Assembly (NCBI RefSeq): GCF_006170445.1
Contig: NZ_VCNA01000003.1
Location: forward strand, 62,001-126,000
Direction: 5' to 3'
From: Brevibacillus dissolubilis
GTDB taxonomy: Bacteria > Bacillota > Bacilli > Brevibacillales > Brevibacillaceae
Length of the DNA stretch: 64,000 bases
The notes under the pieces are model-generated. The model searched no databases. It had not been told where the DNA came from and worked only from the letters and a program-made list of their open reading frames with translations. Positions within the stretch are counted from its first letter, which is position 1. Each line of letters opens with the position of its first letter. Below, piece after piece: positions 1-8,380 of this stretch. Both the position numbers and the translations under genes were made by a program.

Positions 1-1037
1 TGAACCGCTTGATCATGCAAATGCTCGCTGAGTACAGATCCCTTGCCTAGTTTTTCTTCTGTGATGGCACCATCCCGTAGGTGTTTGGTGTCTACAACGT
101 CATCTGCAATATGTTCTCCCAAAACGCTTTTTGGGGCGATATTTTTACTAAGTACGGATTTTTCAGTCAGATGGCGGTTGTGAATCGCAGCCGGTTGGAT
201 ATGATCGGCATGGATACTATCATTCGAAATTTTGCTGGCTGTTACTGAATCGTCTTGGATCTTCACGTTGGTGATTGCACCGTCGATGATTTTGGCCGTG
301 TTGATCACATAGTTGGCCAGGTCTGCCGTCTGAATCGTACCGTTTTTGATTTTGTCAGACGTGATCGATTGATCCATCAAAAGCTCGGTTGTGATGGATT
401 GATGGTGCAGGTGCTTGGTCTGGATAGAGCCTTCGGCGATCTTGATGGAATCGATTGTTTTATCCGCCAGCTTGTCGGAAGTGATACTGTTGTCCATCAG
501 CTTGCGTCCGGAGATTGAGTAGTCTTGAATTTTATCACCGGCGACGGAGTTGTTGACGATGTGGTGATCGCGGACTTGAGCGGGTGCAATTTTACTTGCG
601 GTGACACTGTTCTCAGCCAGCTTGCTGTTGTCGACGGCATAATCCTTGAGCAGCTCTGTCTCGATCGTTGCGGGCTTGATTTTGCTGGCGTCGATCGCGC
701 GGTTGGCGATTTTTTCGTTCGTAACAGCTTGGTCGTTCAAGTCATCGGTATAGATGGATTGGTCAAGGTCACTGGAGCGAAGTTCCTTAAAGGTTTTGAT
801 AAAGCTTTTCTGGTTGGATGTGATACTTTCTTTGGGTACCGATTTAAGCGGTGGGAATTGGGCTACCTTTTTGGTCGTTGGTTTGCGTCGGGTGCGGGGA
901 ACGACTGCTTGTGGCTCTGCGTGGGACAGCTCCTCCATCCACTCGGGACTCAAGGTCTCATCAAGGAGGAAGAGTTCTTCAAACGAGCTGATGCTCTTTT
1001 TTGCTTTGGTCGTCCGCTTTCGGTTTTGTTTTGCCAT
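1..1037 (-). CDS. 10-residue-repeat protein, C-terminus outside window
   Basis: The frame is open from the ATG at 1037 to the window edge (345 residues seen, no stop). AAGGAAGGA lies just upstream of the start. Residues 1-90 are basic and low complexity (MAKQNRKRTTKAKK...). From about residue 91 to 340 there are 25 successive 10-residue units in unbroken register, with Ile/Val at position 5 and Ile/Leu at position 10, for example NSITSDKLAD and QSITSDKIKN. Such spacing fits a solenoid stalk. Firmicute proteins with a 'WIAG-tail' C-terminal domain have similar repeats, so a spore-surface or cell-surface role is possible, but the tail is not visible. Function is otherwise unknown. Confidence 0.8.
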   Translation of the reverse strand, partial: MAKQNRKRTTKAKKSISSFEELFLLDETLSPEWMEELSHAEPQAVVPRTRRKPTTKKVAQFPPLKSVPKESITSNQKSFIKTFKELRSSDLDQSIYTDDLNDQAVTNEKIANRAIDASKIKPATIETELLKDYAVDNSKLAENSVTASKIAPAQVRDHHIVNNSVAGDKIQDYSISGRKLMDNSITSDKLADKTIDSIKIAEGSIQTKHLHHQSITTELLMDQSITSDKIKNGTIQTADLANYVINTAKIIDGAITNVKIQDDSVTASKISNDSIHADHIQPAAIHNRHLTEKSVLSKNIAPKSVLGEHIADDVVDTKHLRDGAITEEKLGKGSVLSEHLHDQAV

Positions 1038-1216
1038 TGCGAATCCTTCCTTCTGCATGATTTCCATTTGGTGTCAGTGGCAGGATATTCATCTATAGGC
1101 ATCCGCGGCACTTGTCTGCCTGTAATTGGGCGCGACAAATCATACCACGCATGTCACACCCGTTTACAGCCAACAATGTAGGCATCAAGCCAAAACTTCT
1201 AATGGGTGATATGCAT

Positions 1217-1603
1217 ATGAGCACGAGTAAAACGTTCGGGCAGTTCTTATCCGACGTCCGCAAAAAAAGCGGCTACGCTTCACCTAAAGACCTCGCTGTC
1301 AAAGCCGGGATTTCCTTCACCGATTATACAAAGTATGAATTTGACGAAGAACGACCGCCTGTTGAGGCCTTGATGGCAATCTCTCCCCTGCTCTCTGGCA
1401 CGTCACTTGCCGAGTTGAAGGAACGGGCTGGGTTTGTGGATCTGACACAGGAACAGGTACCGACACAGATTCCACGAAGCAAACGATTGCGTGATCTGGT
1501 GGCGCGGATTGAAGAGCTGTCTGATGATCAATTGGATGAGTTGCATCTCTATGTAGGATTTTTGGTGGTGCAGCAGGAGATTAGTCGGATTAAGATGATG
1601 TAG
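1217..1603 (+). CDS. XRE-family helix-turn-helix protein
   Basis: A 128-residue protein beginning MSTSKTFGQFL. Residues 5-60 have the form of a Cro/CI helix-turn-helix (DVRKKSGYASPKDLAVKAGI...YTKYEFDEERPP). The C-terminal half is a helical segment (RIEELSDDQLDELHLYVGFL) that may dimerise. The frame is open further upstream, but GGGTGA lies 7 nt before the ATG at 1217; in-frame ATGs at 1202 and 1211 are alternatives. It is transcribed away from the repeat protein at 1-1037 and could regulate it, but nothing in the sequence proves that. Confidence 0.7.
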   Translation: MSTSKTFGQFLSDVRKKSGYASPKDLAVKAGISFTDYTKYEFDEERPPVEALMAISPLLSGTSLAELKERAGFVDLTQEQVPTQIPRSKRLRDLVARIEELSDDQLDELHLYVGFLVVQQEISRIKMM

Positions 1604-1619
1604 GCTGTGCTTGGGTGCG

Positions 1620-1849
1620 GAGAGGCAGCGGTTGGTCAGGGGAGTGCCTCTGGAACTTTCCTTCAAAGAAGAATGGGCTGGCCGCTGCGTAAGAAAAAAG
1701 AACGGGATCGGGGCAAAAAGTTTCGGGAAGTGGGTTCAAACGAAGGAGTTTGCCCCTGGGTGGATTCAGGGAAATTGGCCGTTCTTTTTTCTTACTTCGC
1801 TGGGTGGGAAGGTTCAAGGAGGCTCTCCCCTGACCAACCGCCACCTCTC
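1620..1849 (+). repeat. structured dispersed element, copy 1
   Basis: A nested hairpin fills the gap between two convergent genes. Outer arms 1620-1644 and 1825-1849 pair over 25 bp with two mismatches. Middle arms 1689-1705 and 1779-1795 are a perfect 17-bp match. The apical part (1710-1756) carries GGGGCAAA, TTTCGGGAAG, TTCAAACG and GTTTGCCCCTG, and CTTCGCTGGGTGGG follows the middle stem. These unpaired blocks recur in the other four copies although the stems differ. The open frames across it are by-products of the repeat. Confidence 0.8.
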
Positions 1850-1980
1850 GACCAAGTGTGGTGGATGGGATGGAAAAGAAAAAAACCAAGATGATGATTT
1901 GAGGTGCATCGGGGAGTTGACCGGTGCACCTTTTGGTTGTATGGCGATTTCACTATAGGGAAGCTTTTATGTGTACGCTA

Positions 1981-3000
1981 TTAATGCTTTCTCAAAGCGC
2001 TAATGACAGAAACAGGAAGACCCGTTACTTCCGAGATAAATGGGTCATCCATTCCTTTCTGAATGAGGTTTTGGACAATCAACTGCTGATTTTCTTTCAT
2101 CTCTTGTTCGATTGCCTTCATCTCTTGTTCAATTGCCCTCTTCTCTTGTTCGATTTCCCTCATCTCTTGTTCAATTGCCCTCCTCTCTTGTTCCTTTTCC
2201 TTTAACTCCCGCTCCGCCTCTTCCATCTGCCTGCTGGTCTCTGCCAGTTTCTTCTCCAGCTTGGCCTCTCGTGCTTTTCTCGCGCCTTCATCCATGCGGG
2301 CTTTTAATTCACTGAGATAGGCATAACGCAGATTGGGGTCACTGCTGATTTGATCCATGACCTCAAATGCTTGCTTTAGAATGGCATCTCGATCCACAGC
2401 GATCTCCTCCAGTACTTTCATAATGTGCTCATCTTCGGAAGCCTCCAGAAGCAACAGCCAACGAACCAATTGGTCTTCCCACGGGTTGACAAGACCTCGC
2501 TTCCATTGATCAAGCAGCTTGGGCAACTCTACGAGATGAATTTGCAAAAGGTCACTAAATTTTCGGTGATGCTGGATATCCCACAGTTCGATTTTGGTAT
2601 GATACGGGATCGTGTCAGGGGTATAGCGAAAGTTCATGATGTTGATGGTAATGGTTTTTCTCAGTTCCGCGTAATCGTTGCCCTCCCGGATTCCGAGGGT
2701 AAAAAGCCTGGTCCAGTAGTATAAAAACCGCTCTGTCATCGCTCTTTCCCGGCTGAGCTGAATCTCGATGTTGATTTGGGTGCGGTCACGGGTCTGGACG
2801 TTGATGTCCAAAATGACCTTCTTATCGTGCGGATGCTCCTTTTGAATCTCGGGATTCACGTACAGAATCTCTTCGATTCGCTGATCCTCCGAAAGCTTCA
2901 GAATCGCATTGAGAAAAGCAATCAAAATCGGCTCGTGTCCCTCTCTCCCGAACAGCAGCTTGAACGCAAAATCAATCCGAAGATCAACCAGAGCAGGCAT
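1981..3000 (-). CDS. Rpn-family PD-(D/E)XK nuclease-like protein with coiled-coil tail
   Basis: A 339-residue protein opening with RIDFAFKLLFG, the hallmark of the Rpn/'PD-(D/E)XK nuclease transposase' family. Residues 60-85 hold a plausible nuclease core (KKVILDINVQTRD...INIEIQL, D...ExQ). From about 235 on it is a long charged coiled coil with near-identical 7-residue repeats (KAIEQEM, RAIEQEM), encoded by 21-bp tandem repeats near 2090-2190. GGAGGAATC precedes the ATG. Rpn proteins are linked to DNA cleavage and recombination; a phage-defence role has been proposed for the family. No transposon ends are seen. Confidence 0.8.
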   Translation of the reverse strand: MPALVDLRIDFAFKLLFGREGHEPILIAFLNAILKLSEDQRIEEILYVNPEIQKEHPHDKKVILDINVQTRDRTQINIEIQLSRERAMTERFLYYWTRLFTLGIREGNDYAELRKTITINIMNFRYTPDTIPYHTKIELWDIQHHRKFSDLLQIHLVELPKLLDQWKRGLVNPWEDQLVRWLLLLEASEDEHIMKVLEEIAVDRDAILKQAFEVMDQISSDPNLRYAYLSELKARMDEGARKAREAKLEKKLAETSRQMEEAERELKEKEQERRAIEQEMREIEQEKRAIEQEMKAIEQEMKENQQLIVQNLIQKGMDDPFISEVTGLPVSVISALRKH

Positions 3001-3131
3001 GTGTGATTCCTCCGTCTCCCTTTTCCTCTGTTATAGCATGAGGTCTTGGGACAAAAAAACTCACTACTTCCCCTCCCTCATCATACCCGCGCTTATGAAA
3101 AAACCCGTCTTTCTCAAACGCTTTAGAACAC

Positions 3132-3161
3132 AAAAAAGGAGAGACCCGAAAGTCCCTCCTT
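3132..3161 (-). terminator. intrinsic terminator after ftsH-like gene
   Basis: A 10-bp stem (AAGGAGGGAC with GTCTCTCCTT, one G-U pair) and a U tract on the minus strand, directly after the stop at 3182. Confidence 0.85.
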
Positions 3162-3181
3162 AGCTGTTACCCATCATTTTC

Positions 3182-4684
3182 TTATGCCACAACCAGATTT
3201 ACTTCATTCAACTTCTCACGGAACTCGTCCCCGCTCAGCACTTCACGGTCAAGCAATACCTGCAGGCAATGCTTGTACACGTCATCGTGCGCTTTGAGCA
3301 TCTCACGGGTACGCTCCAGCATGTCATTTAGGATCTTGTTGGTCTCTTCATGCACCAACGTCTTATTAACGAACTGCATATTCACGATACCAAGGGAAGA
3401 CATACCGCTCTGCACGATCTCCTGAGCCATACCGAGTGCCTGCTCGAAATCGTTTTTGGAACCGGTACTGCGGCCGCCATAATAGATTTCTTCCGTTACT
3501 GCACCGGCGAGGCAGACCATGATCTGACCTTCCATGTACTCTTTCGTGTAGAGATAATGGTCGTCCATCGGATTTTGGCGGACATAACCGAGTGCTTGAC
3601 CACGTGGAGTCAGTGTTACCTGTGAGACAGAGCCTGGACGCACGCGTTCACTTGCGATCGCATGGCCCAGCTCGTGCAAGGCGATACGCTCTTTTTCCTC
3701 TTGTGGAGCTTCACGGTCGGTACGTTCCCCCATCATTACCTTGTCGATCGCGTAGGAGAAGTGGGATTGCGCGATTTTTTCTGCGTTTTCACGCATCGCA
3801 TAGATCGCCGCCTCGTTGGCTACGCTCTCCAGCTGGGCACCGGAAAAACCGAATGTCTCCTGTGCCACCTTGTCCAAGCTCACATCGCTTGCAAGCGGCT
3901 TGTTGGCTGTATGGATGGTGAGGATTTGGGAGCGAGCTGCCTTATCCGGCAAGTCCACATTGATATGACGGTCAAAACGGCCCGGACGAAGCAACGCAGA
4001 ATCCAGCATATCTTTACGGTTGGTCGCCGCAATCAAGAGGACACGCGGCTTGTCCGTAGTCGTCATCCCGTCCATCTCGGTCAACAGCTGGTTAAGCGTC
4101 TGGTCATACTCGCGCTGCTGCTGACCGTCACGCTTACCACCGATGACATCGATCTCGTCGATGAAGATGATCGCAGAGTCTTGGCCGTTCTTCTCTGCCA
4201 ATTGTTTTGCTTCTTTGAAAAGGTCACGGACACGCTGCGCACCCACACCCACATACATCTCGACGAACTGCGCACCGGATGCTGCTACGAACGCGGAGTT
4301 GGTGTAGTTGGCTGCCGCTTTGGCCATCAGGGTTTTACCTGTACCCGGAGGCCCGGTGAGAAGCACACCTTTGAGCGGACGGATGCCGTATTGACCGATT
4401 TTATCTTTATGAATCAAGAAATCAAGAGCCTCTTTCAGTTCCTTCTTGGCACGCTCTTGACCACCGATATCTGCAAACTGAATTTTGCTTTTCGGAACGG
4501 CATGCTTGCCAGCCTTACTTTTACCCAGACTGCCTACGCCACCGCCGCCCTGTTGTCTTGCGACGATAAAATAGATACCGGCCAGAACTGCACCGAAGAG
4601 GAGGAACGGGCCAACATTAAAGCCTAAGAAGATCAAAAAGATAATCACAGCAGGAATCACGCCGTAAAAAATCTCTTTACCCAT
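3182..4684 (-). CDS. FtsH-like AAA+ zinc metalloprotease, short N-terminus
   Basis: A 500-residue membrane protease. Two adjacent hydrophobic segments (about residues 5-22 and 25-42) are followed at once by a cytoplasmic AAA module: Walker A GPPGTGKT near 111, Walker B IIFIDEID near 173, then the M41 peptidase with zinc motif HELGH near 338 and a downstream Asp ligand (KNDFEQAL). Canonical FtsH is about 600-650 residues and has a folded extracytoplasmic domain between its two helices; that domain is missing here. The gene overlaps by 8 nt the preceding gene, which encodes a separate membrane-anchored extracytoplasmic domain, so the two probably act together in membrane-protein quality control. 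A standard FtsH may exist elsewhere. Confidence 0.9.
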   Translation of the reverse strand: MGKEIFYGVIPAVIIFLIFLGFNVGPFLLFGAVLAGIYFIVARQQGGGGVGSLGKSKAGKHAVPKSKIQFADIGGQERAKKELKEALDFLIHKDKIGQYGIRPLKGVLLTGPPGTGKTLMAKAAANYTNSAFVAASGAQFVEMYVGVGAQRVRDLFKEAKQLAEKNGQDSAIIFIDEIDVIGGKRDGQQQREYDQTLNQLLTEMDGMTTTDKPRVLLIAATNRKDMLDSALLRPGRFDRHINVDLPDKAARSQILTIHTANKPLASDVSLDKVAQETFGFSGAQLESVANEAAIYAMRENAEKIAQSHFSYAIDKVMMGERTDREAPQEEKERIALHELGHAIASERVRPGSVSQVTLTPRGQALGYVRQNPMDDHYLYTKEYMEGQIMVCLAGAVTEEIYYGGRSTGSKNDFEQALGMAQEIVQSGMSSLGIVNMQFVNKTLVHEETNKILNDMLERTREMLKAHDDVYKHCLQVLLDREVLSGDEFREKLNEVNLVVA

Positions 4685-5210
4685 TCAAAATCACCTCACT
4701 GTCTACGGATTGTTGACGGGGAATCACGGTGTAGAATTGTTGATCACCGCGCTGTAAAAACACATAGATATTCTCATCATCCATATGAGAAGCCGCACGA
4801 TCCAGCTTGTTCACCTGTTTCCACTCAGCCAGCATCGCTGGAATCTTGCTGTACTGATGCAGTTCTACCGCTTCGGTAAAAGCAAACAGACCATTGTTCC
4901 AGACATCCTTCAAATCACCATCTTGGTTGGTAACCGCGATGTCTACTTCTTTGTCAGGAACCATCTTGGCAATCTCTTGCTGCAATTCGTTGTATTCTTC
5001 CGGAAATTCATCCGGCTTGGTTACGGTCAGCTTCACATTGATGTGAGTTTTGTCTACTTTGATTTCATTCAGCTTGGCAGAGGTCATTTGACCAATCTTG
5101 GTTTCAATCGGATTTTCCACTTGAACCTTCTGATACAAGAACCATCCACCGAACAACAGACTCAATGTAACAACCATGGACAGAAGAATTGGTACTCGAC
5201 GATTAGTCAT
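4677..5210 (-). CDS. membrane-anchored extracytoplasmic partner of the FtsH-like protease
   Basis: A 177-residue protein with one N-terminal transmembrane helix (ILLSMVVTLSLLFGGWFLYQ, about 8-27) and a roughly 150-residue domain predicted outside the membrane. It shows no catalytic motif. Its stop overlaps the start of the FtsH-like gene by 8 nt, indicating translational coupling. Canonical FtsH carries one helix plus an extracytoplasmic domain at its N-terminus, so this protein may supply in trans what the short protease lacks. That reading is inference from order, topology and length. Confidence 0.7.
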   Translation of the reverse strand: MTNRRVPILLSMVVTLSLLFGGWFLYQKVQVENPIETKIGQMTSAKLNEIKVDKTHINVKLTVTKPDEFPEEYNELQQEIAKMVPDKEVDIAVTNQDGDLKDVWNNGLFAFTEAVELHQYSKIPAMLAEWKQVNKLDRAASHMDDENIYVFLQRGDQQFYTVIPRQQSVDSEVILNG

Positions 5211-5272
5211 AAACGAATACCCCCGTTTCTACTCTCTTATATTTTAGTAAACTTTTTTATATAAAAAATTGA

Positions 5273-5301
5273 TTAATAACATATGCGAATGTGTGTATCA
5301 A
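5273..5301 (-). promoter_or_regulatory. sigma-A-like promoter for the FtsH-like pair
   Basis: Minus strand TTGATA, 17-nt spacer, TATTAA, about 60 nt upstream of the first gene of the pair (start 5210). Confidence 0.5.
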
Positions 5302-5362
5302 CTGGTGACGTAAATGAGTATAGCATATGAATATAGCAAATCTGTAATGTAAGTGTTGGCAA

Positions 5363-5401
5363 CAAAGGAAAACGACCTTCTCCGCTTAGGAAAAGGCCGT
5401 T
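5363..5401 (-). terminator. intrinsic terminator after tseB-like gene
   Basis: A 13-bp stem (AACGGCCTTTTCC with GGAGAAGGTCGTT, including G-U pairs) and a short U-rich tail, immediately after the stop at 5404. Confidence 0.75.
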
Positions 5402-5403
5402 GA

Positions 5404-5898
5404 TTAGGTTGCCGTCGGGTTGACGGAGTAGGATTTGAGTACTTTGCCTGTTTTGAAATCATAATAGACATAGTTATAGCGATTCTGTTTATCTACAAAT
5501 AACGTCTCCCAAAAGCGCTGCTCTCCTTCCATACCAGGAACGATATGCATGATACGGGCTGTGGGATCGTTTTTTTGCAGGGTGGCGGTGATATCTTTTT
5601 CGGTAATGGCACCTTCGAGCGAGTCAAACTTGGCATGCTTTTCATTCAGCCAAGCGATGACAGGTGTACCGAATCGGTTTTTGCCGATCACGACCGCCCA
5701 AGTCTCTTTGCCACGGTATTCGCTGATCTCATCAATCTGCGTAATCGTGGTGCGCTTCGCTGTCCATTCACGGACCTTCTCCTCGAATGCAGAGCGGTCC
5801 CCCACGACACTCGAAGCAAGATGATAGGCAAACGAACCGGCCAGGGCGAGGATACAGATCAGACTGATGATGGTGATACGCAGATACACGGATAACAT
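5404..5898 (-). CDS. tseB: TseB/YpmB-like cell-wall elongation regulator
   Basis: A 164-residue protein with one N-terminal membrane helix (about 5-27) followed by an extracytoplasmic region with two cystatin/PepSY-like halves (…RGKETWAVVIGKN…, …RYNYVYYDFKTGKVLK…). Length, topology and the C-terminal pattern match B. subtilis YpmB, renamed TseB, which works with penicillin-binding protein PBP2A in cell elongation. In B. subtilis ypmB lies close to dinG; here dinG is about 4 kb upstream with rex, mtaD and others between. It follows the 244-codon-class gene at 5920 by 21 nt and is probably cotranscribed with it. Confidence 0.75.
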   Translation of the reverse strand: MLSVYLRITIISLICILALAGSFAYHLASSVVGDRSAFEEKVREWTAKRTTITQIDEISEYRGKETWAVVIGKNRFGTPVIAWLNEKHAKFDSLEGAITEKDITATLQKNDPTARIMHIVPGMEGEQRFWETLFVDKQNRYNYVYYDFKTGKVLKSYSVNPTAT

Positions 5899-5919
5899 TC
5901 TCCTTACTTGTACAGACGG

Positions 5920-6627
5920 TTAGAACGTAAAAACAAGCTGGTCTTGGCGCTTGCCAATCGGTGTGTCTAGCTTGAGGTTGACCACCATTTGTTTCAGTTT
6001 GGCCGTCTGCGGCTCGTACCATAACTGGTAGATGATTTTGAACTGATGCAGTACTTGCTCCATCTGGGTGTCTGCCTTAAAATGCGGTCCCATCCATAAG
6101 GTGAGCAGGGCCCGTACCTCTGAGGGCGGCAAGGACACCTGATAGCCCAGCAAGCCTTGTTGATTAGCAGATGGAATCACCTGTGGCTCGATCGAGGTCA
6201 GCTGACCTTTGATCAGATTGGCGTGTTCATAGGGGGTGTAGAGGGCGTAGGGCAACAGATCGGGATTCTGTGCTTCTCCATCGATGAGGACAGCGATGCG
6301 CTCGCCTGTCCGTTTCATGTGGATATCATGACCGGAGACTTTCCCCTTCAGCTCAAAAAGCTCCCCGTGAAAGGTTCCTTCGTAGGTCTCATCCTTGACG
6401 CTGATCTGAAACGGTACTTCCCGTGTCGTATCCAATTGGCTGAGAAGTCCCTTGATGGTGTTGCGATCCTCCACCAGCTTTTGCTTCGCTTCCTCGGAAG
6501 CTGCCTGTTGGTCTGCGCTCACCGATGTCTCAGGCTTGTCTGTAAGAAACCCAATGCTCATACCCAATGCAAACAATCCGGCAAACAGCAGTGGAAACCA
6601 CCACATTTGCCGTGGACGGATGTACAT
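5920..6627 (-). CDS. membrane-anchored protein of unknown function
   Basis: I place the start at the ATG at 6627, preceded by AGGGAGGTT with 6-nt spacing; an in-frame upstream ATG at 6654 lacks such a site. The 235-residue product has one N-terminal helix (WWFPLLFAGLFALGMSIGFL) and an otherwise soluble, presumably extracytoplasmic region with a helical stretch near 45-70 and beta-rich remainder. I recognise no domain. It sits 21 nt upstream of tseB, so a cell-envelope role is possible. Confidence 0.7.
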   Translation of the reverse strand: MYIRPRQMWWFPLLFAGLFALGMSIGFLTDKPETSVSADQQAASEEAKQKLVEDRNTIKGLLSQLDTTREVPFQISVKDETYEGTFHGELFELKGKVSGHDIHMKRTGERIAVLIDGEAQNPDLLPYALYTPYEHANLIKGQLTSIEPQVIPSANQQGLLGYQVSLPPSEVRALLTLWMGPHFKADTQMEQVLHQFKIIYQLWYEPQTAKLKQMVVNLKLDTPIGKRQDQLVFTF

Positions 6628-6759
6628 GAGACAACCTCCCTTTGTGTTTGCCACAAATATATGCTGTCTGGGAAGGTTTTAGAACACTGCCGAAATCTTA
6701 CCGAACATAGTGTCAAGCATGAGGGTCATACTACAATTACACCCCAAGGAGGTGAGCGC

Positions 6760-6939
6760 GTGAAACTGCCTAACAGGACGAACGCCGCCCCGGAAGAGGT
6801 CAACCGGCTGCTTCGGGACTCCCGTGTATCCTGGGCGGGTCTGTCATCACCGCTTCGAACCTTGCCCTGCCAAACAACGCTGACCTTTCGACATACTCCG
6901 CTTGCGGATATGTGGAGAATGGATGATCGACATGACTGA
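6760..6939 (+). CDS. small protein of unknown function, 59 residues
   Basis: A GTG start at 6760 follows a near-perfect AAGGAGGTGA with 4-nt spacing. The product (VKLPNRTNAAPEEVNRLLRD..., ends DDRHD) is basic, has no membrane segment and matches nothing I recognise. TACAAT at 6733-6738, with a weak -35, could be its promoter, and the plus-strand terminator at 7001-7033 follows 60 nt after its stop. That terminator has no other plus-strand gene to serve. It is the only plus-strand gene between 1.6 and 23 kb. The signals support it; homology is untested. Confidence 0.5.
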   Translation: MKLPNRTNAAPEEVNRLLRDSRVSWAGLSSPLRTLPCQTTLTFRHTPLADMWRMDDRHD

Positions 6940-7000
6940 CGATGAATGCTTTACAAAATCTCCCCTACCTACACCTACGCTTACCCTACACTTCATGTTT

Positions 7001-7033
7001 ACTCCTGCCCTGGATCGGCAGGAGTCTTTTTTT
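7001..7033 (+). terminator. intrinsic terminator, plus strand
   Basis: A perfect 9-bp stem ACTCCTGCC/GGCAGGAGT with a 7-nt loop, followed by TCTTTTTTT on the plus strand. The minus-strand side has no U tract, so it serves plus-strand transcription (the small gene at 6760). Confidence 0.85.
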
Positions 7034-7048
7034 ATCGGTTAAAAGGTC

Positions 7049-8341
7049 TTACGTCAGTTGACCGAACATGCGGTTTACTTCAAAGATCGCTTTCTCTTCA
7101 TCCACGGTGAGCAGCTCGCCTTTACGCATGATGAATTTACCCGCTACGATGGAGTCTGACACATCACGGCCGTTGGCAGCATAGACGATGTGGGAGACTG
7201 GATCGTGTGCCGGGTGCAGGTGTGCCTGCATCGTATCCATCATGATGATGTCTGCTTGTTTGCCTACCTCAAGGGAACCGAACTTGTCCGCTTGGAACAG
7301 CGCGTCAGCACCATAACGGGTCGCCATACGGAGCGCTTCTGTCGCAGGTACCGCGAGCGGATCGAAGTTAACCCCTTTGTGCAGGATCGCAACCAGCTTC
7401 AGCTCTTCGAACAGGTTGAGGTTGTTGTTAGAAGCAGAGCTGTCGGTACCAAGAGAGACGGTTACACCTTTGGCAAGCATCTGTGGCACACGAGCTACAC
7501 CGCTTGCCAGCTTGAGGTTGGAGACGATGTTGTGGGATACTTTCACATCATATTTTGCCAGAATATCGATCTCTTCATCCGTCAAATGTACGGCATGTGC
7601 GACAAGGGTTGGACGGTTGAAGACACCGAGATTTTCGAGGTGGGCTACCGGGCGTACGCCGTAGTCTTTTTCGTTTTGCGCTACTTCCCATGCGGTTTCG
7701 GACATGTGGATGTGCATGGGGAGATCGAGCTCGACTGCTTTTTCGAGGATTTGGGTGATGTAGTCAGGCGTGCAGGTGTATGGTGCGTGTGGAGACATCA
7801 TCGTCGTGATGCGTCCGCCTGCTTCCCCATTCCATTCGCGGGCAAAACGGGTAGCCTCATCCAGCTTGGCTTTACGCTCTTCATCGGAGCAGAAGCCGAT
7901 CACACCACGGCAGAGACGCGCACGCATACCTGCTTCGACAGTTGCTTTTGCCACTTCATCCATATGGTCATACATATCGACAAAGGTAGTGGTACCGGTG
8001 CGGATCATCTCGATCATGGAGATGTTTGTACCCCATTTCACATGCTCAGGGGTGAATTGAGCTTCTTTTGGCCACATATGGTTTTCGAGCCATTCTTGCA
8101 ACGGCACATCATCTGCATAGCCGCGCAGAAGAGACATCGCCACGTGACCGTGTGTATTGACCAGACCCGGCAGAACATACTTGTTGCGGCCATCTACCAC
8201 TTCATCGTAGCCGCTCAGATCTTCTGGTGTCGGGCCTACATAGGTGATCGTGTCCCCTTCAAAAGCGATGGCGGCGTTGGTCAGCACCTCGTCCTGATCA
8301 TTTACTGTGATGATGGTTGCGTTCGTAATAATCGTTTTCAT
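7049..8341 (-). CDS. mtaD: 5-methylthioadenosine/S-adenosylhomocysteine deaminase-type amidohydrolase
   Basis: A 430-residue cytoplasmic metal-dependent amidohydrolase that would deaminate MTA/SAH to the inosyl compounds. Metal ligands are visible in order: HGH near 64-66 (VNTHGHVAMSLLRG), HMSET near 213, HAVH near 241 and GTDSSASNN near 296. Length is typical for the MtaD/TrzN-like group. GGAGTTAATCAG precedes the ATG. It follows rex by about 40 nt on the same strand. Related guanine or chlorohydrolase-type deaminases share these motifs, so the exact substrate is inferred. Confidence 0.85.
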   Translation of the reverse strand: MKTIITNATIITVNDQDEVLTNAAIAFEGDTITYVGPTPEDLSGYDEVVDGRNKYVLPGLVNTHGHVAMSLLRGYADDVPLQEWLENHMWPKEAQFTPEHVKWGTNISMIEMIRTGTTTFVDMYDHMDEVAKATVEAGMRARLCRGVIGFCSDEERKAKLDEATRFAREWNGEAGGRITTMMSPHAPYTCTPDYITQILEKAVELDLPMHIHMSETAWEVAQNEKDYGVRPVAHLENLGVFNRPTLVAHAVHLTDEEIDILAKYDVKVSHNIVSNLKLASGVARVPQMLAKGVTVSLGTDSSASNNNLNLFEELKLVAILHKGVNFDPLAVPATEALRMATRYGADALFQADKFGSLEVGKQADIIMMDTMQAHLHPAHDPVSHIVYAANGRDVSDSIVAGKFIMRKGELLTVDEEKAIFEVNRMFGQLT

Positions 8342-8380
8342 CTGATTAACTCCTTATGTATAAAATATCCAACACTACTA

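Noticed and set aside
255-1181. Plus-strand open frames of 87 and 218 codons
   Set aside because: They are the antisense of the repeat-protein gene on the minus strand, which has a ribosome site and regular 10-residue repeats.
1607-1958. Overlapping open frames across 1607-1958 on both strands
   Set aside because: They coincide with structured element copy 1 and show inverted-repeat composition with no ribosome sites.
6157-6939. 260-codon plus-strand frame
   Set aside because: Most of it is antisense to the gene at 5920-6627. Only the last 59 codons, after a strong ribosome site, are likely to be translated.
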